From: Gammaproteobacteria bacterium RIFCSPHIGHO2_12_FULL_36_30
GTDB lineage: Bacteria; Pseudomonadota; Gammaproteobacteria; Coxiellales; Coxiellaceae
Assembly: GCA_001801815.1 (NCBI GenBank)
Contig: MGXU01000009.1
Span: 62,001-126,000 of the forward strand
Length of the DNA: 64,000 bases
Reading direction: 5' to 3'
The notes under the pieces are model-generated. The model was not told where the DNA came from. It did not search any database and saw only the letters and a list, made by a program, of their open reading frames with translations. Positions within the stretch are counted from its first letter, which is position 1. Each line of letters opens with the position of its first letter. The position numbers and the translations under genes are program-made. Positions 61,923 through 64,000 of this stretch are shown piece by piece.

Positions 61923-62088
61923 TGTAACTGAAAAAATATGTTGAGATGTAAAGATGCGACCTATCTCTTTTTCCGCTCAAAGATGAACCATCCCTGGTTC
62001 GGTCCCTCGTCAATCCTGACGCTATTCGCTACAAAAGAGACAGGTCACATCTTTCCATCAGCTTAATTTATAATTTCAGTTACATTAT
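61919..62088. repeat. Long inverted-repeat (hairpin) element, copy 2
   Basis: Outer arms ATAATGTAACTGAAA (61919-61933) and its complement (62074-62088) are perfect. Inner arms at 61950-61971 and 62033-62054 pair with two mismatches, and the stretch between them is semi-complementary. The loop has GAACCA-TCCC-TGGTTC and CGTCA-ATCC-TGACG hairpins. Loop blocks CATCCC, CGG-W-CCC and CCTGACGCT-N3-CGCT match the element at 7114-7252, while the arms differ in sequence. Short GCTCGCT runs flank both sides. It begins at the stop codon of the sugar porter and may act as a bidirectional terminator for the convergent ABC-F gene. Confidence 0.85.
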
Positions 62089-62138
62089 CGCTCGCTCGTT
62101 TAAGATTTGTGAGGTGCGAAACTTCCGCTGAATTTTAA

Positions 62139-63959
62139 TTAAGGGTTTTCAGATAAATTTAACCATTCTTTTTCTTTTGCAGTAATTTCATCACGCAAAG
62201 ATTTTTTTTCTTGTGATAATTCACGTAGTTTTTCTTTTTGTGTTGCGTGATAAATATCAGGATCAGCGAGCGCTTCTTCAATTTTTATTAATTTTTTTTC
62301 AAGCGCTGCAATATCACGTTCAATTTGAATAATTAATTTTTTATTTTCTTTTGTAATGATTGGCGCAGATTTTTTTGTTTTAGATGAAACGGGTGTTTCC
62401 GATAATTGCGCTGTTTCATAATCCGCTAATGATCCTTCATATAATTTTACTGTGCCATGATTCACAAGCCACAATGCATCGACACAACATTCAATAAAAT
62501 ATCGATCATGCGAAACCAATAATAATGCGCCAGAAAAATCTTCTAGCGCTAAAATTAATGCTTCGCGAATATGCATGTCTAAATGATTGGTTGGCTCATC
62601 GAGCAACAATACATTGGGTTTGCTCCAAATTAATAATGCCAATGCCAATCGTGCTTTTTCACCGCCTGAAAAAACAGATACTTTTTCAAATACGCGATCA
62701 CTGCTAAATCCAAATCGTCCTAAAAATCCGCGCGCTTGTGTTTCATTTATATCTGGATATTTTTCTTTGAAATGATAAAGCGGTGTTTCATTAAGTTGTA
62801 ACATATCCACTTGGTCTTGTGAAAAATAACCAATTTTTGTTTGCGGATGAAAAGTAATTTCACCGCTCGTGACAGCTAATTTTTGCGCGATGGTTTTTAA
62901 TAATGTAGATTTTCCGCTGCCGTTTACACCAATTACACCAATGCGATCACCTTCACTTAAATTTAAACTCACATCATTTAAAATAATTTTATTATCATAA
63001 CCACAATTCGCACGAATCGAAATCGTTGGATAACCCGTTGGCTTTGGCTCAAAAAATTCAAAAGAAATATTGGCTTCTTCTTGCCAATCAGTTGTCACTT
63101 GTAATTTTTCCATTGCTTTTAAGCGACTTTGTGCTTGCTTTGCTTTTGAAGCTTTCGCGCGAAAGCGATCGACAAATTTTTGTAAATGCGCGCGCTTCTT
63201 TAAAACTTTTGTATTCATTTTTTCTTGCAGCATTAAAAAATCAGAAAATTGCTTTGCAAAAGAAGAATAATTTCCTTGATATAATTTTAATTTTAAATTA
63301 GCTAATTGAATGGTATGTGTCGTGACTTCATCTAAAAAATATCGATCATGCGAAATAATAATGCATGTGCCTTTATATTCTTTTGCCCATTGCGTCAGCC
63401 ATGCAATGCTTTCTAAATCTAAATGGTTAGTTGGCTCATCAAGCAATAATAAATCTGCTTTTGACATTAAAACACGCGCTAATTGCAAACGCATTTGCCA
63501 GCCACCGGAAAAAGATTTCACAGGTTTTTCAAATTCTTCATCTGAAAATCCTAAACCTTTTAAAATAATAGCAACGCGTGCATCGATTCGATAACCATCA
63601 ATCGCATCTAATTCTGCATAATAATTTCCTAATGCAATTCCATCATTTTCTTTTTCTGCAATTTGAATTTTTTCTTGCAATGAAATCCATTCGGTATCGC
63701 CCGCGCGCGCGTAAGAAAATGCTAATTCATTTGTGTCCGGCAATTCTTGCGCTAAATGTGAAATGCGCCACGAATTGGGAATGGCAACTTCACCTTGATC
63801 TTCATGCAATTCACGCATAATTAATTTTAGCAGTGAAGTTTTGCCTGTCCCATTTCTGCCAATTAATCCTGCTTTATAACCGACGTCAAGACGCAACGAA
63901 GTTTCTTCAAATAATAATTTCGTTCCGCGGCGGAGTGTAATATTACTGAGTTGTAACAT
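62139..63959 (-). CDS. ABC-F family ATPase (YheS/Uup-like)
   Basis: A 606-residue soluble protein with two ABC domains and no membrane part; ABC-F proteins act on the ribosome. Walker A motifs are GRNGTGKTS and GVNGSGKST; signatures SGGWQMRLQLARVLM and SGGEKARLALALLIW; Walker B LLLLDEPTNHLD and LLLDEPTNHLDM. A basic linker (KKRAHLQKFVDRFRAKASKA) joins the domains, and a C-terminal coiled coil spans about 545-606. Arrangement and length fit the YheS subgroup best. The upstream gene is outside the window. Confidence 0.92.
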   Translation of the reverse strand: MLQLSNITLRRGTKLLFEETSLRLDVGYKAGLIGRNGTGKTSLLKLIMRELHEDQGEVAIPNSWRISHLAQELPDTNELAFSYARAGDTEWISLQEKIQIAEKENDGIALGNYYAELDAIDGYRIDARVAIILKGLGFSDEEFEKPVKSFSGGWQMRLQLARVLMSKADLLLLDEPTNHLDLESIAWLTQWAKEYKGTCIIISHDRYFLDEVTTHTIQLANLKLKLYQGNYSSFAKQFSDFLMLQEKMNTKVLKKRAHLQKFVDRFRAKASKAKQAQSRLKAMEKLQVTTDWQEEANISFEFFEPKPTGYPTISIRANCGYDNKIILNDVSLNLSEGDRIGVIGVNGSGKSTLLKTIAQKLAVTSGEITFHPQTKIGYFSQDQVDMLQLNETPLYHFKEKYPDINETQARGFLGRFGFSSDRVFEKVSVFSGGEKARLALALLIWSKPNVLLLDEPTNHLDMHIREALILALEDFSGALLLVSHDRYFIECCVDALWLVNHGTVKLYEGSLADYETAQLSETPVSSKTKKSAPIITKENKKLIIQIERDIAALEKKLIKIEEALADPDIYHATQKEKLRELSQEKKSLRDEITAKEKEWLNLSENP

Positions 63960-63970
63960 AGGGAAGTTAT

Positions 63971-63987
63971 CCGTTATTGGTTAACGG
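63971..63987. promoter_or_regulatory. Small inverted repeat upstream of the ABC-F gene
   Basis: CCGTTA and TAACGG are separated by 5 bases, 12 bases upstream of the ABC-F start. It may be part of a promoter region or of a repeat cut by the window edge. Confidence 0.35.
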
Positions 63988-64000
63988 CTCGTATTCCTGA

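Overview
The window is AT-rich gammaproteobacterial DNA that I place in the order Legionellales, in or near the Coxiella/Aquicella/Berkiella side. The main reason is a nearly complete Dot/Icm type IVB secretion locus in one block, with two full-length DotI/IcmL-type genes in tandem as in Coxiella. Tryptophan import genes linked to trpR and many nutrient importers fit a host-associated life. The genus cannot be fixed from sequence alone.

Layout. 0-3.7 kb: the 3' part of a large secreted GH81 beta-1,3-glucanase with duplicated RTX modules. 3.7-8.3 kb: a POT peptide transporter, then trpR and an ABC importer of the tryptophan/tyrosine type, with a long hairpin element inside the operon. 8.3-8.9 kb: a DinJ-YafQ toxin-antitoxin pair with a palindromic operator. 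8.9-13.9 kb (minus strand): dotD-dotC-dotB followed by two membrane transporters joined to dotB by ATGA overlaps. 14-15.6 kb: a nucleoside-phosphorylase-like gene and an O-methyltransferase. 15.7-35.2 kb (plus strand): icmT, icmS, a 63-codon gene in the icmR position, icmQ, P, O, then an inserted segment (antitoxin, broken PIN toxin and a 971-residue minus-strand protein), then icmN, a dotI paralogue, icmL, K, E, G, C, D, J, B. Not present: dotA, icmV, icmW, icmX, icmF and icmH/dotU.

35.4-42.6 kb: a small conserved-looking gene, a HAD-like protein, a phospholipase-D-type cardiolipin synthase, a DUF3579 gene, pssA, a flippase, an APC permease and a small secreted protein. 42.6-49.5 kb: sdaA divergent from a glucose oxidation operon (6-phosphogluconate dehydrogenase, lactonase, glucose dehydrogenase, sugar porter, aldose epimerase). 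49.6-64 kb: ampG, tamB, tamA, coaA, an S1/P1 nuclease, a eukaryotic-type protein kinase, gltX, a small NTF2-like protein, tRNA-Glu, a second sugar porter, a second long hairpin element and an ABC-F ATPase.

Most notable result: the same promoter architecture (two TTAA-centred half-sites 11 bp apart, then exactly 9 bp, then a -10 hexamer) stands upstream of dotD, of the icmR-like/icmQ genes, of icmN and of the protein kinase gene more than 30 kb away. It resembles the tandem PmrA box known to control Dot/Icm genes and effectors in Legionella and Coxiella. It ties the secretion machine to the kinase, whose N-terminal tail also carries several host CDK-type consensus sites. Other leads are the 971-residue protein inserted inside the icm locus, the icmR-position gene, and two related large hairpin elements. 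All functional calls rest on reading the sequence; no search was run.
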